Assembly: GCA_036245805.1 (NCBI GenBank) | Contig: BTRK01000001.1 | Coordinates: 38,204,995-38,268,994, forward strand | Reading direction: 5' to 3' | DNA from: Pristionchus mayeri | Taxonomy: Eukaryota > Nematoda > Chromadorea > Rhabditida > Neodiplogasteridae | Length of the DNA: 64,000 bases | Shown here: positions 10,201 to 18,918 of the stretch, in pieces | Layout: each line of letters opens with the position of its first letter | Position numbering within the stretch: position 1 is the first letter of the stretch | Notes under the pieces: generated by a model | Told to the model about the DNA's origin: nothing | What the model saw: only the letters and a program-made list of their open reading frames with translations | Database searches by the model: none | Translations under genes and position numbers: made by a program

Positions 10201-13046
10201 GCTTTCTCAACGTCGGCAACGATGAGAAATGGCCTGAGTCTGGCACGAATGAGGAGGGACGGAATCATTTCCAGGTCACTTGGTCCAGGGTGGATCATGT
10301 CGTTGAGTGATGGTTTGTTTTTGAGATGGGCTGAAGCATCATAGACTATGCGCAGTGGAGTGGTTGGTTTGTCTGGTCGAAGGACTGCTTGATGAGCAAG
10401 ATAGTGTATGATACCACTAGTGTCAGATGGGTCGACTGCTTCTACTTGCCCTAATGAAATCTGATCTTGGATGACAGAATCGTAAAAGAGCAGCAGGTTT
10501 CTGTCAGTGGACAGATTGCGCTGTGTGGAGGAAAGACGGGAGACTGCCAGATTGTAATTATCTGGCAATTCATCCTTGGCATCAGGCTTCATGGCATACT
10601 GAACATAGTATCCGTCATCGTGAGACTGAACGGTGTCGTTGAAATGTTTCGTCACTAATTCGTCAGCCAACTTGCGCTCCTCCTTCTCTGTGGTCTCGTA
10701 TACGCGCGAGATCGGATCCACAGAAAGGAAACGCTCAGCTAATTGATCTACTGAATAATTGACCGTGGTGACTGAGGCAACTGTGAGTGAAGGAGTGACT
10801 TGGTGATCAGAGGGGTTTGTTGGGGGAAGACCCTGACTCTGATTTGTAGGAGCAGCCTTATTCTTCTTGGTCGGAAGTGGTGGCGTCAGGTTCTCGGAAC
10901 CGGCGACGAGGGGACCGATTACAGATTGGATCAAGCGGTATCCTCCAGGAAGTGTCGTCGATGTCGAGTTCTCCAGTAACTTGAATGTGTCTCCGACACC
11001 GAGAAGCAAATCGGGAATAACAGTCGACTGAGTGAAATGAACTGGGATGGTAGTGAGAGTTGTCCTGATTACATCTAAATCAGCTTCAGACAATGGCTGA
11101 TGATGTATCGATTGAGTGATGGTGTCAGTATCATGAACAATAGCTTTGATGACTTCCCTACCATGGTCAGTGATGAGCTCAAATTGTACTACTTCGTGGC
11201 TAGAGGGAAGGGAATTCTGATCCGCAGTCATTACTCCTGTGATGGAAGCATGTAACTGGTCGATTGGTTTGAGGTGAAGCTGATTGACTAGTCTTCGAGA
11301 GATGAGAGATACTTGAGCACCAGCATCTAGTAGTGCGTTCGCGTAGGAACTTCTGAGCTCGATCGTGTTTGCTAGCATGACAGGTGCTGTGAACAGTCTA
11401 GTGTTGAGCTGAATGCGTGGACTAGTAGTTAATGAATGGATGCCAGACTGGTTAGGAGAAGATTGCTTCGTACACAGGGACTTGTGATGCTTTGCCTTGC
11501 ACTGTGGACACGATTTGTAGCAGGCATCAGAAGAGTGGTTGGGAGAGAAGCAAGAAAAGCAGAGTGATTTGTTCTTGAGAATCTCTTTCTTCTCCCTAAT
11601 TGAAGTGACACGAGCACATTCTCCACTGTACTGATGTGTGCCACAGAAAACACACAGTGGAATCTTCCTAGAGTGGTTGGGTGTAGATGAGGAGTGGGAG
11701 GCAGGCGACTTAGTGTGAGGCGCTGTCGACGCGTGCGCCTTGGAAGGCAGCGAGCCATTATTGTACTGTGAGTTGACAACAGAGTTTGAACGCTGAGAAG
11801 TGAAAGCGCTGATCATGACTGAATCCTCTCGCTCTTCGCGCAATTTATCCTCAATTAGTTCGAGAGCGGACACAAGTGAATCAGGTTTTTTACGAGTGAC
11901 AAGCGTAATAAACTTGGGGTGGATGCTTTCAGCAAGTTGTTGTTGCATACAAAGAGCATTGATTCCCGATTCTCCATGAATGGAGTGAGCTATGTTGATC
12001 ATGGCACGGACAGCTGACAGTTGGTCGTCTATTCGGGATGATTTGGCTCTAATGGAACGAAGTGATTGCATTAGACGAGCTTGAGTGAGGTCGGATCGAT
12101 CGTATTCTGATTCTAGTCTAGTGAGAATTTTGGTGAGGAAGCTACGCTGAACGGGAAGTGATGCGATTAGAGAGTGCGCTTCTCCTTTCAGATTAGAGCG
12201 AATGTGGAAAATCTTTTCTACTTCTGACAAGTGTGGCTGGTTGATAATGAGGGACTCAATCTGATACTTGAAGGCGGACCATCGAGTAATATCACTGCCG
12301 TCGAAAGTCTCGAGTCTGATGGGTGGAAGTGAGAGGCTAGAGGTCGATGACGAAATACATGCGCTGGGTGTTGAACCATGAGTGAGTGACGATACCCGAG
12401 TATCGAAAGCAGGTGGGGAGAGAGCAGTGATGAGTTGAGGGTTATTGATGCCACTGCTATTTCCCCCTTGGTCAACGGACGCTGGCTGTGACTGAGTGAC
12501 TTGGGGGGGAGAGGGTGATTGCACAGTGAATGCGTTTTGATTGGGCGCAGGTGTGAAAGACTGAGGGGAAGGCTGATTGAGAGATGCGCCATGGTCAACG
12601 AAAGTCCCTAGCATCGACACCGCGCGAACGCGGCGTATCGATCTATTGAGGGTATTTTCGTATTTTGACTCTTTACTTTTGAGAAGGGAAGTCAAACTGA
12701 CTGCGTTCATCGCCAGGTTGCTTGATCCGTGTACTCCGGTTGTCACGTCCTCGAGATTTTTTTCTTCTTTCTCCGCTCTTTCCTTGTGCTCGATCGTTTT
12801 TCCCATCTCGTCGATTCGTGCCAAGATTGCTTCGACGATTCCTGTGTATTTGGTGATGATTTCCTCGGCGTCACCAATGGTTATGACCATGTGGGAGCTC
12901 AGTGACATGATATCATTTTGATTAGAAATCTGGGGCAGTCTCGTGGTTTCGAGATCGATTGTTTCGAAGAGCGGTTTGAGCTCATCGAGAAGTGAATAGA
13001 GTTTGTCATAATCGGTAGAGAATTCTGACTCGAAAGTGTCGCCCAT
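7296..13046 (-). CDS. BEL/Pao gag-pol polyprotein, copy C, full-length gag
   Basis: Open frame of 1,916 residues. Gag includes a DUF1759-like region near residues 240-390 (motif FDGSDITRW) and two zinc-knuckle clusters near 465-535. It continues with a DUF1758 aspartic protease (about 558-650, DAGA), reverse transcriptase (about 870-1,060, YVDN near 1,030), RNase H (CDAS, about 1,180-1,300), integrase zinc site (about 1,515), integrase core with D, D and E residues (about 1,585-1,720) and a DUF5641-like tail. This order is typical of BEL/Pao elements. The intact frame plus an adjacent primer-binding site suggest a recent insertion. The start codon 155 bp inside the primer site is consistent with a normal leader. 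Confidence 0.93.
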   Translation of the reverse strand: MGDTFESEFSTDYDKLYSLLDELKPLFETIDLETTRLPQISNQNDIMSLSSHMVITIGDAEEIITKYTGIVEAILARIDEMGKTIEHKERAEKEEKNLEDVTTGVHGSSNLAMNAVSLTSLLKSKESKYENTLNRSIRRVRAVSMLGTFVDHGASLNQPSPQSFTPAPNQNAFTVQSPSPPQVTQSQPASVDQGGNSSGINNPQLITALSPPAFDTRVSSLTHGSTPSACISSSTSSLSLPPIRLETFDGSDITRWSAFKYQIESLIINQPHLSEVEKIFHIRSNLKGEAHSLIASLPVQRSFLTKILTRLESEYDRSDLTQARLMQSLRSIRAKSSRIDDQLSAVRAMINIAHSIHGESGINALCMQQQLAESIHPKFITLVTRKKPDSLVSALELIEDKLREEREDSVMISAFTSQRSNSVVNSQYNNGSLPSKAHASTAPHTKSPASHSSSTPNHSRKIPLCVFCGTHQYSGECARVTSIREKKEILKNKSLCFSCFSPNHSSDACYKSCPQCKAKHHKSLCTKQSSPNQSGIHSLTTSPRIQLNTRLFTAPVMLANTIELRSSYANALLDAGAQVSLISRRLVNQLHLKPIDQLHASITGVMTADQNSLPSSHEVVQFELITDHGREVIKAIVHDTDTITQSIHHQPLSEADLDVIRTTLTTIPVHFTQSTVIPDLLLGVGDTFKLLENSTSTTLPGGYRLIQSVIGPLVAGSENLTPPLPTKKNKAAPTNQSQGLPPTNPSDHQVTPSLTVASVTTVNYSVDQLAERFLSVDPISRVYETTEKEERKLADELVTKHFNDTVQSHDDGYYVQYAMKPDAKDELPDNYNLAVSRLSSTQRNLSTDRNLLLFYDSVIQDQISLGQVEAVDPSDTSGIIHYLAHQAVLRPDKPTTPLRIVYDASAHLKNKPSLNDMIHPGPSDLEMIPSLLIRARLRPFLIVADVEKAFLQVKLCPSQRNMLRFLWLKDIDKPVSPNNILVLRFCVTPFGVNQSPCLLNKVINHHIQHEGKKCDPHLVHQLVSNLYVDNIIITADNPSSFMYTQSKHLFQSMSMNLRDYSSNSSSFMSCVPDSDQSKDSNQKLLGLIWNTEEDSLSINIPVSNKREKESKRSMLSTVSSSYDPLGLLNPLLLPPRLTVQGLWNSPIKWDEPVDESTRESFHNQISDLEQFSLPIYRFTHISESNDITLVAFCDASKSAMAASVYSYVPGQKPTLIISKTRLAPINSKSTIPKMELDSLAMAHNLLQFTVETIRKEFPTKQIHVYSFSDSAVTLHWCRPGFNKPVGVFVSNRVKLIHSIRDALTSDNLLSYHSPRHVRGEENPADHATRGLSSSDMNDPSHQWWIGPPWLSSNPSEWPDTNLSELQYPDIDPFPVVISAQVIETPPESPINLPRHSSLKRAINVTALVYRFIARCAHKTSNATILEKLSHLPQPTASTLDARERRFAFNRLIFFSQQSLSDSVIKKSLINDPSTGLLRVSTRVTNSNQHEEFKSPIFIPTSPDSTLARLLIRDIHSSTHAGVDIVLNTLKIKFLIPRARPLVKSTLRQCIPCRKTNNLPFTYPQTPPLPSDRVRQSLPFEHCGIDYAGPFHVDDNSKVWIVVLTCLSTRLTHLEVVSSLLPSAFILAFRRFCSRKGTPQRITFDKATTFKMASTLLSKSENDPEINTLFSSLGITWNFTTAHSPWKGGIYERLIKIIKESFSRSIGKKKLTRDEFDTFTCEVEELLNSRPLTYVSSDDIQSFSGPILRPIDLILPSSVLGCSLTLTDSDDYIPPEEENSSREAAMKQLRRSIKIVESFWRRWHSEYLITLRDSQNHSSDPLQSNRSSSSVPKIGSIVLVVDESGTTPRSSWKMAKILSLTNTSATLRSHAGRTIERPLNLLIPLEIHSSENTHPVGPVGQASHPMVTRSKSSAQRN

Positions 13047-13203
13047 TCTTTGACGGCGAGTTGAAACGTTTGGTGGGAGAATGAAAGTGGAAGTGGAAGT
13101 AATGGTGATTGCTTTGGGAATGAGCGAAAGTGGGGTGATTGGTGATAGAATGCTTTTGGGCCACGCGGGACTTGATGATTATGGCTAGGATTGTTTAAAA
13201 AAA

Positions 13204-13215
13204 GCCGATGCACCA
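13204..13215 (-). other. Retrotransposon primer-binding site, tRNA-Gly-like
   Basis: The + strand reads GCCGATGCACCA, which matches the 3' end plus CCA of a nematode-type tRNA-Gly. On the minus strand this is the complementary primer site, immediately followed on the + strand by TG, as expected for the inner edge of a 5' LTR. It lies just upstream of the copy C gag-pol frame. The tRNA identity is from recall of tRNA-Gly acceptor sequences. Confidence 0.6.
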
Positions 13216-13899
13216 TGTACAGGATTCTGTTGTCAAAATCTGTTAATGGAATGCAAAGGACAAGGGGTGATAATAAAATAACTTTATTTATTTAAATTTA
13301 CAAGTTTAAGGCGAAAGAACTAATTAATAAACAAGAAAGGGGGAATGGAATTGATTTGATTAATGAGGGGCAAGTGTACCTTTATTATTGAAGGGGAGAA
13401 GGAAGTGAAGAGTCGATCGATCAATGTTGAAGTCGATCGATGGGTGTGCGGTGTAAGTCGGACGAGATGAACCGCGTCTGACAATGAAGCGTAATGAACG
13501 TGGGATGGATGAATGATGGCACGCAAATGATTATGCAATGCTTGGGAATGACATGAAAGGAAAGAAAAAAGGATGAGAGGAAGTACGTGACTCGGCACGT
13601 AATCGATCAACAACAGAGTAAAAAGGAAAATTCGACGCCAAGCCCTGAGTAACTCGCCTGAGTATCGAGAAACCCCAGTGCTAAAGCGAGCGCAGAATGC
13701 CTCAGACAACTTGGCGAAGTACGGTACTCGAGTTTGGTTTGTGAATCGAGAAGTGGTTGTATAAAAATATGATTATTATTGATTTTGAGTGAATGTATTG
13801 TAGTAGCGAAGTGAGCTTTCGCTACAAGTATAGTATAACTGAAGTCACATGAGAGTTTCAAAGACGCCTTCTGTATCATATTCCCATATCTAAGTGTCA
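13216..13899 (-). repeat. Candidate 5' LTR of BEL copy C (outer boundary estimated)
   Basis: The LTR should start at TG directly after the primer site. The outer end is set at the CA of 13,898-13,899 only because a minus-strand reading then begins TGACAC. No second LTR is visible in the window, so the boundary cannot be proven. The stretch has no convincing host gene; it contains AT-rich blocks and a TATA-like run near 13,830. Confidence 0.35.
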
Positions 13900-14235
13900 A
13901 AAAAGGTAAAATAAGGCGGTGTAGTGCGGTTTGGCCGACTACTGCTAGGACTGCGTATCCCTGCTGTCCAAAGTGTACCCCCGACTGCTCTACAAGTACC
14001 ACCGCAAGGTTCGTGCTTCGGGCGGTTCATTTATGAGGGTTCGATGAAACATGATTCACGTGGTTCACGAGCTATCACTGCGAAGGACACGTGGCATTGT
14101 TTTTGAATATTGATTTACAATCACCCTCCTTCACGCCTTTGCCTAGGTCGCCTGTTAATTCACATTCATCGTCCATTCACGACTGCTCGCTCTAGAAAAA
14201 AGGTTCACGATTGCTCACCCTCTCACCTTACTGTA
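13900..14235. other. Intergenic; fragment of dispersed repeat shared with 41.8 kb
   Basis: No gene is seen. Positions about 13,917-13,977 share a roughly 50-bp block (GTAGTGCGG, then CCGACTACTG, CTGCTGTCCAA) with 41,781-41,840, marking a repeat family with at least two copies here. The remainder would contain the promoter of the esterase gene, but no clear element is recognised. Confidence 0.5.
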
Positions 14236-17200
14236 ATGTCGATTCAGATGGCTGGCGATAAGCAGAAGAAGGGATCTCATCTGGTCGCCGGAGGCACGAT
14301 CGTGGGCGTGCTGGTGCTGCTGATGGCGGCAGCTCTCTACCGACCCCTCCCGAGAAGGTACGGTAGATGTAGATGAGGATCATTGCAAAGTGCTTGTAGT
14401 TGGAGATCTACACGATGTTCACAAAGGGGTGATTACATAGGCTGAATAGTATCACTTCAGATGGCCAAGTCTACGATCGACAAGGCGGCGATGCACATCA
14501 TCGAGCCCGTGCTTCGAATCTCCTACTACTATCCGGTGAGTTTGGGTTGTGACCATACCTGTCCAGCACTGACGACGTTTTGGTAGTCAAAAAAAATCGA
14601 CAACTCCCTATACGTTGTAATTTTGCTCAATCTGGTAGTCAAAAAAAATCGGCGTTCATGGTCGATAATGTCGTGGTAGATCATGATGTAATCAAGTCCA
14701 ACTACCGTACCAACTTACACTATGGGACTACAGTAACCCAAATTACAGTAACTTGATTACCGTAGCCCGGGTTCCGTGGAGCAACTTGAGTTCCTTGGGT
14801 CAAACTTTTTTACAAAAAATCATCAATCACTATTATTGATGTTCTACAGTAACCTACCGTAACCCTCACTACCGTATGCCCATTGGCCAATCACGAACTG
14901 ACTTTTTTTTCTAAAAGATACCATAAAATTCAGTTCGTTCCTCAATATTGAATAACATAGCTGGGGGCATAGCTCAGCCGGTAGTGTGTCTGGCTGAGCG
15001 ACGCAGGGTCCCGGGTTCGAATCCCGTCCGCAACAAGACCACCCCATCAGGCCGACCAAGCCTGGTCCAATTGGTACTGGTACTAAAACCAGGAGTAAAG
15101 GGGCGGCGTCGCCGGCTGGCAACTGAGTGACAACCTATGCCGCTATATGCTATGGATGCGTACACACCGATCAAAAGACACCTGCGCACGTTCCGCGCGT
15201 TGAAAAATACGCTGAAGACGGAACTACCTTTACCTTTACCTTTACCTTTTTATTGAATAACTCTCTGAGGAAATTTTATTTTTATTTTTTTCGTTATTAA
15301 ATCATGACCGAGTGGCTAACGAGTTTGGCTTGGAAACCGAAGGTAGTGGGTTCGAGTCCAACCAGTGTGAAACATATTTGCCGTACCACAGTACGGTGGG
15401 TCAACTTTAGTTCGCTAGGTTACACTTTTGACTATCAACGTTTTGGTAGTTAAAACAATCGACGTATATAGGCTCCTGGGTTTACCGGCGGTGTGGGCAG
15501 GTATGGTTGTAACACGGGGAACTCTTCTTCATGCCCATCGACCTACCATACTAAACAGTCTTCTCGATTGCAGTCGCGCCTGTGTCCGAACGCCTACTGC
15601 ATGATATACTGGACGCGCTGGACGCCGACCGCGTTGAGTCGACTGATCGGGCCGATGTTCGACTGGGATCCGAATCTGCTCATGGAGACGACCCACTGGG
15701 ACGGCGTCAAGGTACGGTAGTGGAGTACTGTAGCAGATATGGTACTGTAATGCAGGTGCGTGTGTATCACCCTCGCAATAATGCGACTACCGAGTCTGAC
15801 GGCGCCATCATCTTCATCCACGGTGGTGGATTCGTTTTGGGCAATACGGAGATGTGAGTGTTTTGCATTAATTATCGATTAGTAATATCATTTATCGATT
15901 CATTGGCAATTATTGATTATCTCCCTATCTCAGGTATGAGTCTGTGACGCGCACGATGGCCAAAATGATGAGCACACGCCTCTTCGTCTCGATCGACTAC
16001 AGACTTGCGCCCGAAACGGTACGGATCATCGGTGTGCAGGGATTGCCCCCCCCCCCTCGATGTATACGGGGTCATGGTCAAAAATCGATCAGTAGGTCAA
16101 GACTAAGTACCATAAACAATCGATTGTACAGCACGATACCGTAACCCGCGAATATCGCAAACTAAATTTATTTTTAAAAAGTCCTGGCATCATGCCCAAT
16201 CGATTGTACAGTACCCAAGTCACTACCGTAACCCAGTTCCTTGGGTCAAACATTTTTTTCTAAAAATTTAAAAACGAGAGTAAAATTATTTTTAATTATC
16301 CTACCGTATCTCTCGTTACTGTGAATCATTTTATAATCGATTTAGGAGTTTTAGAAAAAAATGTTTGACAATTTTATGAAAATGTTTCACCCCAGTAACT
16401 GGATCTGACCCAAGGAACTGGGTTACGATAGTGACTTGGGTACTGTACAATCGATTGGGCACGGTGACAGGACATTTTTAAAAATAAAGTTAGTTTGCGA
16501 TATTCGCGGGTTACGGTATCCATATACGGTATCAGGGTGTACTTTACTATCGATTGGTTATGGTACTTAGTCTTGACCTACCGATCGATTTTTTACCATG
16601 ACCCCAATACGTCGATGGGAGGTGCCCGTCCGGATGGGCACCCCCCATCGTATCGTGCACAACTATGGTAAGGGTTAGTTATCGATTTATTAGGTTGTTG
16701 CAAAAGTCCTGTGGAATTTTGAAATTTTGCCTTCCATCTTCTTGTTGGATTGATAGATGAACTTCGGGATATTGATTACTAATGAGGCCTTGCATACTCT
16801 TTCATATGCGCACCCTATCAGCATTGCCCAATCAGAGAGGCGAGAACAGGATCCAGTTAAAATTACGAAAATTCATCCATCGAAAACGCAACATTTCTCA
16901 ATATTCTGTTTTCTCTGAAGCATGAATGCTCAAACTATGGTGGTTATATGAAGCCCCAACCTTTACCCTATAAATACTTTTTCTCATGGATGCTGGAAGT
17001 TACACCCTTTATAGGAATGCATTGATCTAGACATGACTACATTGTTGCATTTCGGTGTTGATTTTGCATATTTCTGAAAAATAAGAAATTCAAATTTTCT
17101 GAAACGGAGAAGAAGCAAGCTCCAATATTTTTTATGAGAATATAGCCTCATCTCGGATGCATACAGCGCACACATGACGGAGCCTGTATGCTTGGTCTTC

Positions 17201-18772
17201 CATTCAGAAAAGAAGGTAGAAGTCACATGCAGCCTGGGTCTGCTCATATTTTTGCAATCATGTAATTTGGTTCAAACCCACTCACATGACAGGTCTAACC
17301 TATTTTTTGAAAGAACATCAATGCTACTTCTCAGCCAACAATATGAAGTTGTTTCATGGATTTTCCTTCCAAATATCTAGAGAAATAAATTTAAAGCAAA
17401 ATTTGCTCAACTGTATGCATTTGGGTAAATCATAATTTCTTGCGTTGGTGGCAAGATCGGTTTGATTGAAATATGTGTGAACAAAGTTCAAGCATTCCCC
17501 TAAACAATGTTATGTTTGTTGGCGATTAAGATTTGAGACACGCGAGTTATGATTGTTCAAAGTGCGGACACAAAAAACCACAGGACTTTTGCAACAACCT
17601 AATACTACAGTACATAATATTTATCGATGGATTGCAGGTCTTTCCCGGCGATCTGGAGGACTGCGAGAAGGTGTTCGAGTACGTGATCGACAATGGTCCA
17701 TCCATGTTTGGCGCCGACCCGAGAAAGGTGAACACTGTAGCCAGTAGTAACGATTACAAACTGATTTTCTCCCTTCAGATCATTGTGATGGGAGACTCGG
17801 CGGGCGGCAACCTGGTCGCCGCGATGACACAGCGCAGACGCGCGCGCAAGGCCGAACCCAAGATTCTCGGACAGGTACGGTAGTCAGGGTCGGGGAAATG
17901 AGTACTGTTGTGATGTATTGATTAATGTTGTTGTATTGATTGCTGCAGGTGCTGCTGTATCCGCTGCTGCAGATGTCTGACCTGCAGACGTACTCTTACC
18001 GCTACTTCAGACGAGAGATGGACGGACTCGCGGTTATAGGTAAGCGAGGGAGCTAAGGAATAGAAGGATGGTCGAATGGCACGAGGTCGCTACCATTCTT
18101 GTTTGACCATCCCTAATATGGAAATGGTGAAGTGGCGACCATCTCAAGTGAGGGATTGTATAAACAGCGTCATTTATTTCAACGTACGCTGTCTCGAAGG
18201 AAGATATCTCCATTCAACTCAACATTGACATATTTGTCGTGGCCAATGATTTATGGCTATTTATGGCCAATGGTTACGATATGAACAGGTATTGATCATT
18301 ACAGTATATGGACTACAACGTACTACCGGAGGCCTTCCGCGACGATATCAATGGTATGGATCTCCCGCAGCCGGTGATCGTCAAGAAGGAGCTGATGGTA
18401 CGGTAGCCCATACGTGGGCAGTGATTGCTGCCGAGTTTTGAAACCACGGGATGGTGCCCACTAGTTCAGTGACAAAACCGACTGGGCTTACGGAAACTGG
18501 TGCACAAAAAACTGGCGTAGTATTATCCAAAACCGGCAGGGTTTTGCTGCTAGAATCAATGGTTCCCATGTTCTACGGTAGCCTTGGCTACGACAATCTA
18601 TTACAAACTGGTTTTGTAGGAGTACGTCACGCCGTTCCTGACGAATCCGGACTTCGCTCCGATGATGCAGCCCGATCTGCCCGACCTGCCGCGCGATCTT
18701 GTCGCCACGTGCGAGTTCGACGTGCTGCGAGATGAGGGAGCCATCTACGCCCATCGACTGAAGGAGGCAGGG
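14236..18772 (+). CDS. Arylacetamide deacetylase-like alpha/beta hydrolase (HSL family), C-terminally incomplete
   Basis: Spliced gene for a microsomal-type esterase that would hydrolyse lipid or xenobiotic esters. Exons: 14,236-14,357 (signal-anchor helix), 14,461-14,535, 15,574-15,711, 15,756-15,853 (HGGGF oxyanion motif), 15,934-16,018 (DYRLAPE), 17,638-17,727, 17,779-17,874 (GDSAGG nucleophile elbow), 17,949-18,039, 18,305-18,397 and 18,620-18,772 (DVLRDEG, catalytic Asp). Most junctions join in frame. Exceptions: exon 1 leaves two extra bases before exon 2, and exon 8 leaves one before exon 9, so an exon or boundary is missed or the gene is damaged. The final exon with the catalytic His (usually DGFHG) is not found before the opposing gene at 18,919. 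It may be truncated, or the last exon may be displaced. Confidence 0.8.
14963..15250 (+). repeat. tRNA-derived SINE with (CTTTAC)n tail
   Basis: The head resembles a tRNA with an A box (TAGCTCAGCCGG) and a B box (GGTTCGAATCC). A unique body of about 180 bp and a short tandem CTTTAC tail at 15,226-15,250 follow. This arrangement is typical of RNA-polymerase-III SINEs. It sits in intron 2 of the esterase gene, in the same orientation. Confidence 0.75.
15302..15371 (+). repeat. tRNA-Ser/Leu-like relic (A and B boxes, no good cloverleaf)
   Basis: TGACCGAGTGG resembles a type II tRNA A box, and GGTTCGAGTCC is a perfect B box. The anticodon loop would be eight bases, the acceptor arms pair poorly and the long variable arm is missing. 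It is therefore more likely a tRNA-derived repeat head or pseudogene than a working tRNA. Confidence 0.4.
16047..16655. mobile_element. Foldback (palindromic) element, about 610 bp, in esterase intron 5
   Basis: The left half (about 16,060-16,290) reappears inverted in the right half (about 16,340-16,610). Shared blocks include GGTCAAGACTAAGTACCAT, CGATACCGTAACCCGCGAA and GTTCCTTGGGTCAAAC with their reverse complements. The centre is near 16,320. It has no coding capacity. Related fragments lie at about 14,735-14,900. Confidence 0.75.
16690..17602. mobile_element. Mariner relic, TA-flanked, about 910 bp
   Basis: Inverted ends TTAGGTTGTTGCAAAAGTCC and its complement at 17,575-17,602 are flanked by TA. 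The ends match the consensus style of nematode and insect mariners. No intact transposase frame remains. It lies in esterase intron 5, right after the foldback element. Confidence 0.75.
18409..18572. mobile_element. hAT-like MITE, copy 1 of 3 (CATACGTGGGCA ends)
   Basis: Shares ends and an internal block (CCCACTAGTTCA, ACAAAACCG) with 42,241-42,424 and 46,208-46,357. The inverted ends pair imperfectly. Located in the last visible esterase intron. Confidence 0.6.
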
Positions 18773-18918
18773 GTGAGTGGGAGCTGGGAGACAAGGGTAG
18801 TTTCAAAAGTAATTTATTAATCATCATGAAATGGAGGTTAACATAGGTGAGTAATAATGCAAACAGTCGGAAATATGCATGTGCCCCTAACAATTTCTCA
18901 GTCCCTGCATGTTCGTAA

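Larger units (their letters stand above)
1..11370 (-). repeat. Tandem array with 5,030-bp period built from BEL/Pao units
   Basis: Positions 1-6,340 and 5,031-11,370 match almost base for base, with only scattered substitutions (for example near 825-832 versus 5,855-5,862, and 2,986 versus 8,016). Each unit holds one long minus-strand gag-pol frame plus a spacer of about 311 bp (1,955-2,265 and 6,985-7,295). The match stops at 11,370, where the right-hand copy continues into a different gag. The spacer does not resemble the candidate LTR right of 13,216, so this is not a simple array of elements sharing LTRs. The near-identity indicates a very recent duplication or an assembly duplication. 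Confidence 0.9.

Noticed and set aside
15302..15371. Functional tRNA gene
   Set aside because: A and B boxes are good, but the acceptor stem and anticodon loop do not fold properly and the long variable arm is absent.
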